This document shows, piece by piece, positions 32,483 through 42,659 of a DNA stretch of 64,000 bases; within the stretch, counting starts at the first letter, position 1, and each line of letters opens with the position of its first letter. The position numbers and the translations under genes were made by a program. The DNA is from Henriciella sp. (GTDB lineage Bacteria > Pseudomonadota > Alphaproteobacteria > Caulobacterales > Hyphomonadaceae). Below the pieces are notes generated by a model that was not told the origin of the DNA, ran no database searches, and saw only the letters and a program-made list of their open reading frames with translations. The stretch is from assembly GCA_030066975.1 (NCBI GenBank), contig JASJAO010000004.1, positions 310,001 to 374,000 on the forward strand, in the 5' to 3' direction.

Positions 32483-34659
32483 AGTCCAAGCTCGGTTTCG
32501 CGTAGCCGCTTAACTTCATCGCGCAGCCGTGCCGCTTCTTCAAACTCCAGGTTCGCAGCCGCTTCGCGCATTTGCTTCTCCAGCCCGGCAATGGCGGCGG
32601 CCATGTTGTGGCCGGGTTCAAAGCTTACCTGCGCCTCCTCTACCCCTTTGAGACGGCGGGATTTGCCGCCTTTCAGCTGTTGCGCCTTGCCGCCCGGTTT
32701 TTCGCCGAGCTCGCCGAGAATATCGGCCACGTCGCGTTTGATCGTGGTCGGCGTGATGCCGTGTTCGAGGTTGTGGGCGTGTTGTTTCTCGCGGCGGCGG
32801 TCGGTTTCGGCCATGGCCCGCTCCATCGAGCCGGTCACCTTGTCGGCATAGAGCAGGACGCGCGCGTCGGCATTGCGGGCGGCGCGGCCAATCGTCTGCA
32901 CCAGGCTGGTCTCGGAGCGCAGGAACCCCTCCTTGTCTGCGTCCAGAATAGCAACCAGGCCGCACTCGGGAATATCGAGCCCCTCCCGCAGCAGGTTAAT
33001 GCCGACCAAAACATCAAACTCGCCGAGGCGCAGATCGCGGATAATCTCGATCCGCTCCACTGTGTCGATGTCTGAGTGCATATAGCGGACCTTGATGCCC
33101 TGCTCGTGCATGAACTCGGTCAGGTCTTCCGCCATTTTCTTGGTCAGCGTGGTGACCAGTGTGCGATAGCCCTTGGCCGTGGTTTCGCGGATTTCGGCGA
33201 TCACATCATCCACCTGATTGGTCGTTCCGGTGGAAACAGGCCGAACCTCAACCGGCGGGTCGAGCAGGCCCGTCGGGCGGATCACCTGCTCGGTAAACAC
33301 CCCACCCGTCCGCTCCAGCTCCCAAGGCCCCGGCGTCGCCGAGACATGCACCGTCTGCGGCCGCATCGCATTCCACTCTTCGAACTTGAGCGGCCGATTA
33401 TCCAAACAACTCGGCAGCCGAAACCCATACTCCGCCAGCGTGCGCTTGCGATTAAAGTCACCCTTATACATCGCCCCAATCTGCGGCACCGTCTGGTGAC
33501 TTTCATCAGTAAAGACCAGCGCATTGTCTGGTAGATACTCAAACATGGTCGGCGGCGGCTCGCCCGGTTTGCGCCCGGTCAGATAGCGCGAATAGTTCTC
33601 GATCCCGTTACAGCTCCCCGTCGCTGCCAGCATTTCCAGATCATACTGCACGCGCTGTTCAATCCGCTGCGCCTCCAACAGCTTGCCTTCGTTCTGAAAG
33701 TGCGCCAGCGTCGTTTTCAGCTCGTCCTTAATGCTCTCAATCGCCTGATTCAGCGTCGGGCGCGGGGTGACATAGTGGCTGTTCGCATAGAGCTTTATCG
33801 CCGGCAGGTCCTGGCTCTTGCGCCCGGTCAGTGGGTCGAACTCGACAATGCTTTCCAGCTCATCGCCAAAGAAAGACAGCTTCCAGGCCCGGTCCTCATA
33901 GTGCGCCGGGAAGATGTCCAGCACATCGCCTTTCATCCGGAAAGACCCGCGCGCAAAGGCCATATCATTGCGCCCATATTGCAGCGCGACCAGCTTCGCC
34001 GCCACCTCACGCGGATCAATGCGCTGGCCAACCTCCAGCTTCTCGGTCATGCTCGTATAGGTCTCGACCGAGCCGATGCCGTAAATACACGACACAGACG
34101 CGACAATAATCACATCATCGCGCTCCAGGATCGCCCGCGTTGCCGAGTGGCGCATCCGGTCAATCGCCTCATTGATCGAGCTTTCCTTCTCGATATAGAG
34201 ATCCCGGCGCGGCACATAAGCTTCAGGCTGGTAATAGTCATAATAGGAGACGAAATACTCGACCGAATTCTCCGGAAAGAAGCTTTTAAACTCGCCATAA
34301 AGCTGCGCCGCCAGCGTCTTGTTCGGCGCGAGGATCAGCGCCGGGCGCTGCGTCGCCTCAATGATCTTGGCCATCGTGAACGTCTTGCCCGTCCCCGTCG
34401 CGCCGAGCAGGACCTGATCGCGCTCCCCGCCCTGAATGCCCTCGACGAGTTCCGGGATCGCCTCGACCTGATCGCCCGCCGGTTCATACGGCGAGTGGAC
34501 CTTGAAGCGCTGCCCGCCCTCCAGCTTCTCCCAGCGCCGGTCCGGCCGATGCGGCGTCCATTCGCTGCTCGGCAAAGCGCCGACCGCGTCTTTCGCGGCA
34601 CCAGACCAATCAAACGCGGCAGAGGCGTCCGAGACGCCGGAAAAGGATTTCGAGACCAT
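32476..34659 (-). CDS. uvrB: Excinuclease ABC subunit B
   Basis: A 727-residue nucleotide-excision-repair helicase-like protein. The Walker A GATGTGKT is at residues 86-93, the DNA-clamping beta-hairpin is marked by [15 protein letters not shown], the helicase motifs [18 protein letters not shown] and [13 protein letters not shown] are present, and the C-terminal UVR/UvrC-binding domain ([32 protein letters not shown]) is intact. It starts with about 40 extra N-terminal residues compared with E. coli UvrB. It works with UvrA and UvrC in damage removal. A palindrome overlaps its stop. Confidence 0.97.
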   Translation of the reverse strand: MVSKSFSGVSDASAAFDWSGAAKDAVGALPSSEWTPHRPDRRWEKLEGGQRFKVHSPYEPAGDQVEAIPELVEGIQGGERDQVLLGATGTGKTFTMAKIIEATQRPALILAPNKTLAAQLYGEFKSFFPENSVEYFVSYYDYYQPEAYVPRRDLYIEKESSINEAIDRMRHSATRAILERDDVIIVASVSCIYGIGSVETYTSMTEKLEVGQRIDPREVAAKLVALQYGRNDMAFARGSFRMKGDVLDIFPAHYEDRAWKLSFFGDELESIVEFDPLTGRKSQDLPAIKLYANSHYVTPRPTLNQAIESIKDELKTTLAHFQNEGKLLEAQRIEQRVQYDLEMLAATGSCNGIENYSRYLTGRKPGEPPPTMFEYLPDNALVFTDESHQTVPQIGAMYKGDFNRKRTLAEYGFRLPSCLDNRPLKFEEWNAMRPQTVHVSATPGPWELERTGGVFTEQVIRPTGLLDPPVEVRPVSTGTTNQVDDVIAEIRETTAKGYRTLVTTLTKKMAEDLTEFMHEQGIKVRYMHSDIDTVERIEIIRDLRLGEFDVLVGINLLREGLDIPECGLVAILDADKEGFLRSETSLVQTIGRAARNADARVLLYADKVTGSMERAMAETDRRREKQHAHNLEHGITPTTIKRDVADILGELGEKPGGKAQQLKGGKSRRLKGVEEAQVSFEPGHNMAAAIAGLEKQMREAAANLEFEEAARLRDEVKRLRETELGLN

Positions 34660-34714
34660 GGATCATATGTAGAACAGCCAACCGGATTCGCAAACCTTAG
34701 ATCTGTTGCGACGC

Positions 34715-35188
34715 TTACTTTGTGCGGGTCTCGACCATTCGGCTGCGATCCCCGAACCACCAGAGCGTCGCTGCGGTTGCTGCGAAAGTCGCTGTCTCGA
34801 TAATTGAGGACTGGCCTGCCGCATCGGCATGAAACCAGATCGCCGCAGAGATGCCCCAAAGCAGGAAGGTCAGAACAGGTCGCGTCAGACCGCGAACCGC
34901 ATTGACCCAGCGATAGCTCGGTCCGATCGCGGCTTCGGCCTCCATGGAGGCTTTCAGCCCGGCCCAACGCCCCGCCGTGTCTGCCAGGTCTCGCTCGGCT
35001 TCAGCTGCCGCCTGATCGGCCGCGCGCCGGGCCTCAATGACTAGCAAATCATGCGCCCACCGCGCCTGTTCATGCGCCATGCTTTGTCGGCGTTCGAAAA
35101 AGCCTGCCACCCGGCCGAGCGCGGTTCCGACCAGCCCAAAAACGCCCCCGCCTGCCGCATTCGCAGCCAGTCCAATGAGATCCGACAT
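34715..35188 (-). CDS. GTA-type three-TM holin
   Basis: A 157-residue protein resembling the '3TM holin of gene transfer agents' family. Hydrophobic segments are GGGVFGLVGTALGRVAGFF near residues 12-31, RPVLTFLLWGISAAIWFHA near 104-122 and IETATFAATAATLWWFGD near 128-147, with a charged coiled region between the first and second (EARRAADQAAAEAERDLADT). Such proteins permeabilise the inner membrane to let endolysin act. Its start overlaps the stop of the tail-fibre gene (TGATG), so they form one unit. Confidence 0.75.
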   Translation of the reverse strand: MSDLIGLAANAAGGGVFGLVGTALGRVAGFFERRQSMAHEQARWAHDLLVIEARRAADQAAAEAERDLADTAGRWAGLKASMEAEAAIGPSYRWVNAVRGLTRPVLTFLLWGISAAIWFHADAAGQSSIIETATFAATAATLWWFGDRSRMVETRTK

Positions 35189-36531
35189 CAGTTGGTTCCC
35201 TCCCTTTGTTCGAGTGCGGTGATCCGGTCAGACAGGGCCTGCACCGCAGAGACCAGCACCGGAATCAATTCCTCCTGTCGCAGCGCCTGACGGCTGCCTG
35301 CATCGTCGGGATCAGCGCGCGTCCACAAACCGACATCGTCATATCCTAACCCATCCAGGGTCCGGCGAACGTCTTGTGCGATGAAACCGAAATGAACCGT
35401 GTCCCTGTTTGGCCGACGGAAAGAGACCGGACGCAGCGCTGCAATCAGCTGTTCAGCCGCGCCGAGGTCCGTCACATCGATCTTGCCGCGAACATCTGAC
35501 GCAACCGTAGGCGCGTTCTGCAGATAGGCATCACGCCAGACCCGCCCGCTTTGGCCGAGATCCTGGCTTGCCGAGGTCTCGGGCGTGATATCAAACTTGG
35601 TTCGGACTTCCAGTTCATCCGGCCGAAGGGCGAGAGCCTCACCGTGCAGCACACCTGTTGTATCGGTTACGTCCAAAGACAGAATGCTGCCATCAGAGAG
35701 CGCCTGGACGTAGACCGGGCCGCCCGCGGCATTTGTCAGTTGCAGGCGCCCCTTATGGTGCAGGGTGCAGGTTCCGGCATTGGAGGTGACGAGCAGCCGT
35801 CCATGTACCGTCAGCTGATTTGTCCCGGACGGGGCGCCACCAACGCCCAGAACACCAGACGCTCGATTGAATTCCAGGCCCTCATTCCAGGCCGTCCCAT
35901 CATCTGAGACGCGGATCGAAAACGCGTCCGTGCCAACCAGGCCAAGTTCGGCTCGACCGCTATAGGCTGACTGAAACAGGATCGAACCGGTATGTCCCGG
36001 TGCCTCCTTGTTCAGCGAAACACGCAGATCGCCGGTCCCGCTGTCACCGACTTCGCGGGCTGTCCAAAGCGCAGAGTTCAATCGAGCGGCAAAAGGATTC
36101 GCTGCATCCGCGGTGGTTGCCAGTCCGAGAAATTCGAGATTCTGCGTCTCTGCGATGCCGCCTGATCCACCACTGCCCGAGCCGGTGTCCAGGGGCGTCC
36201 AATCGGTGCCATCGAAGATTACCAGAGCGCCATTCAAGCGATCCCAGACTCGCCAACCTGCCTTCGGCGTTTGAAACATCCACGCGCCATCCTGCCAGGC
36301 TACTAATTCCGATGCGTGCCCGCTCCAGGCATCCGTCGGAGCGGAACCGACAATCCAGGCCTGCCCTTCGCCGGGCGCAGGTGGCGGCGTGTCGAGCCCA
36401 ACCTCCTCGACGCTCGCCATGATCAGAACATCAAACGCCCGCAGGCTCTCATTCACGGTTACATGTTTCTGCGCCTGATTGGGCAACAGATAAGGCAGGC
36501 TCAAATTCGGGCTGAAATCTTCACTCGACAT
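35188..36531 (-). CDS. DUF2793 tail-fibre-like protein with S74 chaperone domain
   Basis: A 447-residue protein. The N-terminal DUF2793 domain (LSLPYLLPNQAQKHVTVNES) is typical of GTA/phage tail proteins of alphaproteobacteria. A central beta-rich, glycine-containing stalk has repeated short motifs (GRLLVTSN, GRLQLTNAAGG). The C-terminal ~90 residues are a peptidase S74/intramolecular chaperone domain: SDVRGKIDVTDLGAAEQLIA, with the Ser-x5-Lys-like self-cleavage pair, then PVSFRRPNRD and VHFGFIAQDVRRTLD. Such domains trimerise a fibre and cleave themselves off. A coiled-coil ISALEQ-like tail closes it. Only the holin is linked; capsid, portal and terminase genes are not in the window. Confidence 0.85.
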   Translation of the reverse strand: MSSEDFSPNLSLPYLLPNQAQKHVTVNESLRAFDVLIMASVEEVGLDTPPPAPGEGQAWIVGSAPTDAWSGHASELVAWQDGAWMFQTPKAGWRVWDRLNGALVIFDGTDWTPLDTGSGSGGSGGIAETQNLEFLGLATTADAANPFAARLNSALWTAREVGDSGTGDLRVSLNKEAPGHTGSILFQSAYSGRAELGLVGTDAFSIRVSDDGTAWNEGLEFNRASGVLGVGGAPSGTNQLTVHGRLLVTSNAGTCTLHHKGRLQLTNAAGGPVYVQALSDGSILSLDVTDTTGVLHGEALALRPDELEVRTKFDITPETSASQDLGQSGRVWRDAYLQNAPTVASDVRGKIDVTDLGAAEQLIAALRPVSFRRPNRDTVHFGFIAQDVRRTLDGLGYDDVGLWTRADPDDAGSRQALRQEELIPVLVSAVQALSDRITALEQREGTN

Positions 36532-36620
36532 ACGCGCGTCTCTCCGATGGGCATCTCATGCCCGCCAGAGTGACCCGATTGCCAGGTCGGTCGGATAGAT
36601 TTGATTGTCCGCGTTGCCGT

Positions 36621-37613
36621 TTAGGCGTCAGCCGTTTCAGCCGCAAACGCCTTGCGTGCATTAAGTGCACCGATGGCACTCAGATAATCGCGCTCCAGCT
36701 GGTCGACATATTCAGCCGTCGACATGCGGGATTTAACCGCGCCAATCCCCTGCCCACAGCCCCAAATGTCTTTCCAGGCCTTGGCTTCCTGATTGCCGCC
36801 AGAGCCGAAATTCATCGCACTCGGGTCACTTTCAGGCAGATTGTTCGGATCGAGCCCGGCTTTCGCAATCGACGGCGCGAGATAGTTGCCGTGCACGCCT
36901 GTGAACAGGTTCGAATAGATAATGTCCTTGGCATCGCTCTCGACGATCATGTCTTTGTAACCATCGACGGCATTGGCTTCGTGACAGCTGATAAAAGCCG
37001 ATCCGATATAGGCGAGATCTGCGCCCATGGCCTGCGCCGCTGCCACCGCGCCGCCATTGGCGATCGACCCTGACAGCGCCAAAGGTCCATCAAAAAACTC
37101 GCGAATATCCTGGATCAGAGCGAAAGGAGACGTCGTGCCCGCATGCCCACCCGCGCCAGCAGCGACGGCGATCAGGCCGTCTGCGCCTTTGTCCAGGGCT
37201 TTGCGGGCGAAGATCGCGTTAATGATATCGTGCAGAACGATGCCGCCATAGGAGTGGATCGCATCGTTGACCTCGGTCCGCGCGCCGAGAGAAGTAATGA
37301 TGATCGGCACTTTCCACTTCACGCACATCTCTACATCGTGATCCAGGCGGTTATTGGTCTTGTGGACGATCTGGTTGACCGCAAACGGCGCCGCCTTGCG
37401 ATCAGGGTTCTTTTCATCCCATTCGGCCAGCTCCGTCGTGATCCGGTCGAGCCATTCATCCAGAACCGGACCGGGCCGTGCGTTCAGCGCCGGGAATGAA
37501 CCGACAATGCCCGCCTTGCACTGCGCAATCACCAGATCCGGGTTGGAGATGATGAAAAGCGGTGAGCCGATCACCGGGATACGAAGGTTCTGCAAAACGG
37601 GGGGAAGCGACAT
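36621..37613 (-). CDS. Nitronate monooxygenase-like FMN enzyme (2-nitropropane dioxygenase family)
   Basis: A 330-residue FMN TIM-barrel protein. Family motifs are RIPVIGSPLFIISNPDLVIAQC (start of barrel), IITSLGARTEVNDAIHSYGG, GADGLIAVAAGAGGHAGTTS with the active-site His region, LSGSIANGGAVAAAQAMGADLAYIGSAFISCHEA and a late KAWKDIWGCGQGIGAV. Family members oxidise nitronates or act as NAD(P)H:quinone reductases/enoyl reductases; the true substrate here is unknown. The start at 37613 has GAGGAAA upstream. It is divergent from mutA. Confidence 0.9.
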   Translation of the reverse strand: MSLPPVLQNLRIPVIGSPLFIISNPDLVIAQCKAGIVGSFPALNARPGPVLDEWLDRITTELAEWDEKNPDRKAAPFAVNQIVHKTNNRLDHDVEMCVKWKVPIIITSLGARTEVNDAIHSYGGIVLHDIINAIFARKALDKGADGLIAVAAGAGGHAGTTSPFALIQDIREFFDGPLALSGSIANGGAVAAAQAMGADLAYIGSAFISCHEANAVDGYKDMIVESDAKDIIYSNLFTGVHGNYLAPSIAKAGLDPNNLPESDPSAMNFGSGGNQEAKAWKDIWGCGQGIGAVKSRMSTAEYVDQLERDYLSAIGALNARKAFAAETADA

Positions 37614-37787
37614 TGAATATTTCCTCGATAACACAGCTTTTGTGCGAACTGTCGGCGAAGCTAGCGCCTCGCGGGCCAACGGCAAGGCCTCACCGTGCGG
37701 TAGCGGCGCACCCAAGGTAAGTCTTGCCACAGCGGCGCGGCTGGGCCATTTCCGGTGCTGACTCGTCTCGGTACATTGAGGATACGT

Positions 37788-39689
37788 ATGCCATCCGATC
37801 TCCTGCCCTTATCCAGTGGTTTTGAAACAGCGACTGAAGCCGATTGGCTGGCGGCGGTCACAAAGGCGTTGAAAGGCGGCGGGATCGACCGGATCACCCG
37901 CGAGACCCGTGATGGCATTGCGATCAAGCCGCTCTATCGCGAAACCGACTTTCCTAGCGCGCAGGATGTCCGCGGCGCGCCGGGTGAACCGCCCTTCCTG
38001 CGCAGCGCCGTCGCCGAACCTGACGCCTATTTGCCGTGGGATATCCGACAGGTGTTTACCCACCCCAACCCGGCCGTCACGAATGCCGAGATCCTGCGCG
38101 ATCTGGAACGGGGTGTCAGCTCGGTACTCTTGTCACTGGATTGCTCAGGACAAGCCGGCTGCGTCATTGGCAACGCGGCAGATCTTGCAACCGCGCTACA
38201 AGGCGTTCGCGCCGATCTCGCAACCATTGCACTCGCCCATCGCGGCGCCGGATCAGGCGTTTCGGCGTCCGCACTCCTGGCGGAGTGGGCAGCGAAGCAA
38301 GACAATCCTGAAGCGCAAAAACTTGCCTTCAATATCAGCCCAATCACGCAACTTATCAGAACCGGTATCGTCGAAGGCGGTTTGGACCAGGCCTTCGAGC
38401 GCACGGCGGCCTTCATCAAACGTGTGGTTGACCCGTTCCCGCTTTCGACCAGCCTGATGTCGGAAGCCCTGACGACACATGAAGCCGGTGGCACAGAGGC
38501 TCAGGAACTCGGGGTCTTGATGGCGCACGCCGTCGATACGCTGCGCCGTCTGGATGCCGCCGGGCTCGCCCCCAGCGAAGCTGCAAACCAGATCCAGTTC
38601 ATGGCGTCCACCGATGCCAATTATGGCCTCGGGATCGCGAAGCTGCGGACCGCACGGCGGCTCTGGGCACGGGTCCAGGACGCGCTTGATCTGCCCGCTG
38701 CTCCGATGAAGCTCCACGCCGTGACCAGCGCCCGGATGCTGACCAAGTACGATCCCTGGGTGAACATGCTGCGCGGCTCGGCGGCCTGCTTTGCTGCCGC
38801 GATTGGCGGGGCCGACGCGATCACCGTGCGCAGCTTCAACAGCCCCCTCGGCATCCCTGAAGAACTCGGCCGACGTATCGCGCGCAATACCCAAATCATT
38901 GCGATGGAAGAAAGCGGTCTGGGCCGCGTTTCTGACCCGAGCGGCGGGGCCTGGTTTACCGAGACGCTCAGCGAAGATCTTGCCGTTGCCGCCTGGTCTG
39001 AGTTCCAGCAAATCGAAGCCGAAGGCGGCCTGACCGAAAGCCTCATCGCTGGACACCTGCAAGCCCGGATCGCCGAGAAGCGTGCCGCCCTGATGAAAGC
39101 CGTCTCCCGTCGCAAAGTCCCGATTACCGGCGTCAGCGAGTTCCCATTGCTTGAAGGTGTCGACGCCCCCGTGGCGAACGTTGCGCCTTATCAAAAAGGG
39201 GACAGCATCGACCCGGCGCCTCTCACAGCTCTGATTGGAGACATCGGCGCCCCGGGCGAAGACGCTTCCGCCGATGCCCTGCCCCGGATCAGCCTCGCGG
39301 AGCCCTTCGAAACCCTGCGCGATCGGGCCGAAACGCATTTCAGGAAAACCGGTGCACGTCCGTCAATCTATCTCGCAACGCTTGGTCCGCTGGCCGAACA
39401 CAATGCCCGCGCCGACTTTGCCCGCAACCTGTTTGCGGCAGGCGGCATCGAGGCCGTAGACGCGGACAGTTTCTCGGCCAGCGGCTGCACCATCGCGGTG
39501 ATCTGCGGCAGCGATACGCGCTATGAAGCCGAGGCCGCAGATGTCGCGAACGCCCTGAAACAAATGGGCGCGGCCCGCGTCTGGCTCGCCGGAAAGTTCG
39601 AAGCAGACAGTATCGACAGCCACATCAAGATGGGCTGCGACGTTGTCCACGAATGTACCCTCGCGCTGGCCGAACTGGGAGTGGGGTGA
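37788..39689 (+). CDS. mutA: Methylmalonyl-CoA mutase small (beta) subunit
   Basis: A 633-residue non-catalytic partner of MutB; together they isomerise methylmalonyl-CoA to succinyl-CoA in propionate and odd-chain/branched amino acid breakdown. It has the substrate-barrel domain with LFISPITQLIRTG-like FNISPITQLIRTGIVEGGL and HAVTSARMLTKYDPWVNMLRGSAACFAAAIGGADAITV, and a C-terminal B12-like domain (IYLATLGPLAEHNARADFARNLF) that lacks the DxHxxG cobalamin ligand, as usual for MutA. The ATG at 37788 has TTGAGGAT. It overlaps the next gene by one base (TGATG). Confidence 0.95.
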   Translation: MPSDLLPLSSGFETATEADWLAAVTKALKGGGIDRITRETRDGIAIKPLYRETDFPSAQDVRGAPGEPPFLRSAVAEPDAYLPWDIRQVFTHPNPAVTNAEILRDLERGVSSVLLSLDCSGQAGCVIGNAADLATALQGVRADLATIALAHRGAGSGVSASALLAEWAAKQDNPEAQKLAFNISPITQLIRTGIVEGGLDQAFERTAAFIKRVVDPFPLSTSLMSEALTTHEAGGTEAQELGVLMAHAVDTLRRLDAAGLAPSEAANQIQFMASTDANYGLGIAKLRTARRLWARVQDALDLPAAPMKLHAVTSARMLTKYDPWVNMLRGSAACFAAAIGGADAITVRSFNSPLGIPEELGRRIARNTQIIAMEESGLGRVSDPSGGAWFTETLSEDLAVAAWSEFQQIEAEGGLTESLIAGHLQARIAEKRAALMKAVSRRKVPITGVSEFPLLEGVDAPVANVAPYQKGDSIDPAPLTALIGDIGAPGEDASADALPRISLAEPFETLRDRAETHFRKTGARPSIYLATLGPLAEHNARADFARNLFAAGGIEAVDADSFSASGCTIAVICGSDTRYEAEAADVANALKQMGAARVWLAGKFEADSIDSHIKMGCDVVHECTLALAELGVG

Positions 39690-40186
39690 TGTTACGCTTA
39701 GTGAGGTCATCACTGGCTGCTAGTCTCACAACGATTTGTTTCGCAGCCTGGGCGCAAAATGGCCAACTCCCTGGTACTTGGCAATGCCAATCGAAACAGT
39801 CGGGAGAATTTTGGGAAGTCGAAGTCGAGCAAACTATCACGTATGCAATGAATAGTTTGTTTCGTTCAAAGACTATCGTGGATTTCGTTTTTTTTGATGC
39901 CCGGAACGACATTAGTTATGTCGTGGAGGGCACCGGAGACTATTATCTGACTGACAACAACCTGTGTACCAAGTTCCAGGATCTTTCTGTAACTGCAATA
40001 GATTTGAGCGATGATGGAACCTCTACCGACGAAGAACTTCGTGCGGAGGCAGATTGGTACCGATCAGAGATACTCAAGTCCGATATCTGCTCAGCCAAGA
40101 TCATCAACATCGCAAAGTATCGCATGATAATCGAAAGTATAAATGGGATGAAATTTGTGTGCGCGAAAAAGGGAGGCCTCTCATGA
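39689..40186 (+). CDS. Exported hypothetical protein embedded between mutA and mutB
   Basis: A 165-residue protein with a signal peptide ([20 protein letters not shown]) and no recognised family. The mature part is small and beta-rich ([50 protein letters not shown]), with four Cys residues in WQCQSK, NNLCTKF, SDICSAK and FVCAKK that could form two disulfides. It is far AT-richer than its neighbours (one line counted at 33 percent GC). It overlaps mutA's stop (TGATG) and its own stop overlaps mutB's start (ATGA), so it is inserted exactly into the operon with translational coupling. A role in the mutase reaction is unlikely. Confidence 0.75.
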   Translation: MLRLVRSSLAASLTTICFAAWAQNGQLPGTWQCQSKQSGEFWEVEVEQTITYAMNSLFRSKTIVDFVFFDARNDISYVVEGTGDYYLTDNNLCTKFQDLSVTAIDLSDDGTSTDEELRAEADWYRSEILKSDICSAKIINIAKYRMIIESINGMKFVCAKKGGLS

Positions 40187-42339
40187 CCAATTTCCCCGAT
40201 TTCACCAAACTCGACCTCGGTGCACTTGAGCCCGGTACCGCAACTGCCCGCCCGCGAACGCTGACTACACCCGAAGGCATTGATCTTGCCACCGCCTATA
40301 GCGCCGCTGACACCGCAGATCTTGACTTCCTCGATGATTATCCGGGCCTCGCGCCCTATGGCCGCGGCCCCTACCCGACCATGTATACCCAGCGGCCCTG
40401 GACCGTGCGTCAGTATGCCGGGTTCTCCACGGCCGAGGACTCCAACGCCTTTTACCGCCGCAATCTCGCAGCCGGTCAGAAAGGCCTCAGCGTCGCCTTC
40501 GATCTTGCAACCCACAGGGGGTATGATAGCGACCATGTTCGCGTGACAGGCGATGTCGGTATGGCGGGCGTCGCGATTGACAGCATCTATGACATGCGCA
40601 CGCTTTTCTCAGGCATTCCGCTCGACCAGATGTCCGTCTCGATGACCATGAACGGCGCGGTCCTGCCGATCCTTGCGCTCTACATTGTCGCCGCTGAAGA
40701 GCAAGGCGTCACCCCGGACAAGCTCGCGGGCACCATTCAGAATGACATTCTGAAAGAGTTCATGGTGCGCAACACCTACATTTATCCCCCCAAGCCCAGC
40801 ATGCGGATCATTTCAGACATATTCGCCTACACGTCTGAAAACATGCCGAAATTCAACTCGATCTCGATCTCCGGCTACCATATGCAGGAAGCCGGTGCGA
40901 CGGCGGATCTCGAACTCGCCTACACCATTGCTGACGGTATCGAGTATATCCGCGCGGGCGTCGCCGCAGGTCTCGATGTCGACGCCTTCGCGCCGCGCCT
41001 CAGCTTCTTCTGGGCGATTGGCATGAACACCTTCATGGAAGTCGCCAAGATGCGGGCCGCGCGGCTGATCTGGGCCAGGTTGGTGGATCAGGAATTCTCG
41101 CCAATGAACCCGAAATCCACCTCCCTGCGCACCCATTGTCAGACCTCCGGCTGGTCGCTGACGGCCCAAGACGTCTACAACAATGTCATCCGCACCTGTT
41201 TCGAGGCGATCGCTGCAGCGGGCGGACAGACCCAGAGCCTGCACACCAATGCCTTTGACGAGGCCCTTGCGCTGCCCACGGATTTCTCGGCCCGCATCGC
41301 CCGCAACACACAGCTCTTCCTGCAACAGGAAGGCGGCGCAGCCCAGACGATCGACCCATGGGGCGGGTCTTACTATGTTGAGCGCCTGACCCACGATCTC
41401 GCCGCCAAATCCCTCACCCATATTGAGGAAGTCGAGAAACTCGGCGGCATGCGCAAGGCGATTGAGGAAGGCATCCCGAAACTTCGTATCGAAGAAGCAG
41501 CCGCGAACACGCAGGCCCGCATCGATAGCGGTCAACAGACCGTGGTCGGCGTCAACAAATTCCTGCTCGATGAGGACGAAGACGTCCCCGTCCTGAAAGT
41601 CGACAACGCCACCGTGCGCCGGATGCAGCTCGACAAGCTCGCGCGCCTGAAATCAGACCGCGATCAAGCCGAGGTGGATGCGAAACTCGACGCCATTGCC
41701 GAAGCTGCGGCAGGCACCGAGGGCAATCTGCTTGCGCTCGCCGTCGATGCCGCGCGCGCAAAGGCGACAGTCGGCGAAATCTCCGAAGCGGTGGAACGCA
41801 GCCAGGGCCGCCACAAGGCCGTCATCCGCTCGATCAAAGGCGTGTACGGCGCGGGCGTTGAGCAGACCGAACGCGCCAAGGAAGCAACCGGCATGGCGGA
41901 AGCCTTCGCCCTCAAACATGGCCGCAAGCCGAAGATTTATATCGCAAAAATGGGTCAGGACGGCCACGATCGCGGCCAGAAAGTCGTTGCATCAGCGCTG
42001 ATGGACCTCGGCTGGGAGGTTGAAATCGGCCCCCTCTTCCAGACCCCGGAAGAGGCCGCCAAGGATGCCCGCGCCGCAGGCGTCGACATTGTTGCGGCCT
42101 CCTCACTCGCCGCGGGTCACTTGACCCTTGTGCCAGAGCTGAAACGCGCGCTCGGCAACGAAGGCGCTGCGGCCACCAAGATCATGGTCGGCGGCGTCAT
42201 CCCGCCCCAGGATTTCGATGCACTCTATGCCGCAGGCGCGGTCGCGATCTTTCCCCCGGGCAGTGTCATCGCTGATTGCGCCGCCGTAATGCTGGAATCG
42301 CTGGAGGGCGACGGCGACGGCGCGCAGGCAGCGGAGTGA
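40183..42339 (+). CDS. mutB: Methylmalonyl-CoA mutase large (alpha) subunit
   Basis: A 718-residue catalytic subunit. The TIM-barrel domain has [21 protein letters not shown], the substrate segment [21 protein letters not shown] and [20 protein letters not shown]. The C-terminal cobalamin domain contains [13 protein letters not shown] with the cobalt ligand H595, followed by the [17 protein letters not shown]-like and GGVIPPQD motifs. No MeaB chaperone gene is in the window. It overlaps the neighbouring embedded genes at both ends by 4 bp. Confidence 0.97.
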   Translation: MTNFPDFTKLDLGALEPGTATARPRTLTTPEGIDLATAYSAADTADLDFLDDYPGLAPYGRGPYPTMYTQRPWTVRQYAGFSTAEDSNAFYRRNLAAGQKGLSVAFDLATHRGYDSDHVRVTGDVGMAGVAIDSIYDMRTLFSGIPLDQMSVSMTMNGAVLPILALYIVAAEEQGVTPDKLAGTIQNDILKEFMVRNTYIYPPKPSMRIISDIFAYTSENMPKFNSISISGYHMQEAGATADLELAYTIADGIEYIRAGVAAGLDVDAFAPRLSFFWAIGMNTFMEVAKMRAARLIWARLVDQEFSPMNPKSTSLRTHCQTSGWSLTAQDVYNNVIRTCFEAIAAAGGQTQSLHTNAFDEALALPTDFSARIARNTQLFLQQEGGAAQTIDPWGGSYYVERLTHDLAAKSLTHIEEVEKLGGMRKAIEEGIPKLRIEEAAANTQARIDSGQQTVVGVNKFLLDEDEDVPVLKVDNATVRRMQLDKLARLKSDRDQAEVDAKLDAIAEAAAGTEGNLLALAVDAARAKATVGEISEAVERSQGRHKAVIRSIKGVYGAGVEQTERAKEATGMAEAFALKHGRKPKIYIAKMGQDGHDRGQKVVASALMDLGWEVEIGPLFQTPEEAAKDARAAGVDIVAASSLAAGHLTLVPELKRALGNEGAAATKIMVGGVIPPQDFDALYAAGAVAIFPPGSVIADCAAVMLESLEGDGDGAQAAE

Positions 42340-42659
42340 CTCAAACGGCGACCACAAACAACTTCGTGATCGTCTTTGGCGGCGATGATCTCGATTTGCC
42401 AAACCTCGTTGATGCAATCAAAGAATTTGGGGATTGGTGCCGTGTTACCGAAACAGCATATTTCATCGTTTCAACTCACGAAACAAAATGCATCATGGAA
42501 ACACTTCATAGATTCTGCGGCCCTTCAAGCGATCTCGCCATATTCTCAGTAGACAAACCTTGGTCTTCTTACATCGACTTGATCTCTGAAGATCTCATCG
42601 AAACGAAAATCGGAAAGATGTCTGATTATGTCCCGATCGATTTCACCCATCGAGGGTAG
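42336..42659 (+). CDS. SinR/Cas2-like small protein
   Basis: A 107-residue protein starting at GTG 42336, overlapping the mutB stop (GTGA). The pattern [61 protein letters not shown] resembles the SinR-like/VapD/Cas2 ferredoxin-like fold, in which IK-x-G-x-W-x-x-x-x-S/T-x-x-x-V-T is recurrent. There is no CRISPR array or cas gene nearby, so this is a fold comparison, not a Cas2 call. It is AT-richer than mutB (45-48 percent in two lines counted). The methyltransferase gene overlaps its 3' end by 32 bp. Confidence 0.55.
   Translation: MTQTATTNNFVIVFGGDDLDLPNLVDAIKEFGDWCRVTETAYFIVSTHETKCIMETLHRFCGPSSDLAIFSVDKPWSSYIDLISEDLIETKIGKMSDYVPIDFTHRG

Noticed and set aside
42336-42659. CRISPR-Cas element suggested by Cas2-like fold
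   Set aside because: No repeats, spacers or cas genes anywhere nearby.
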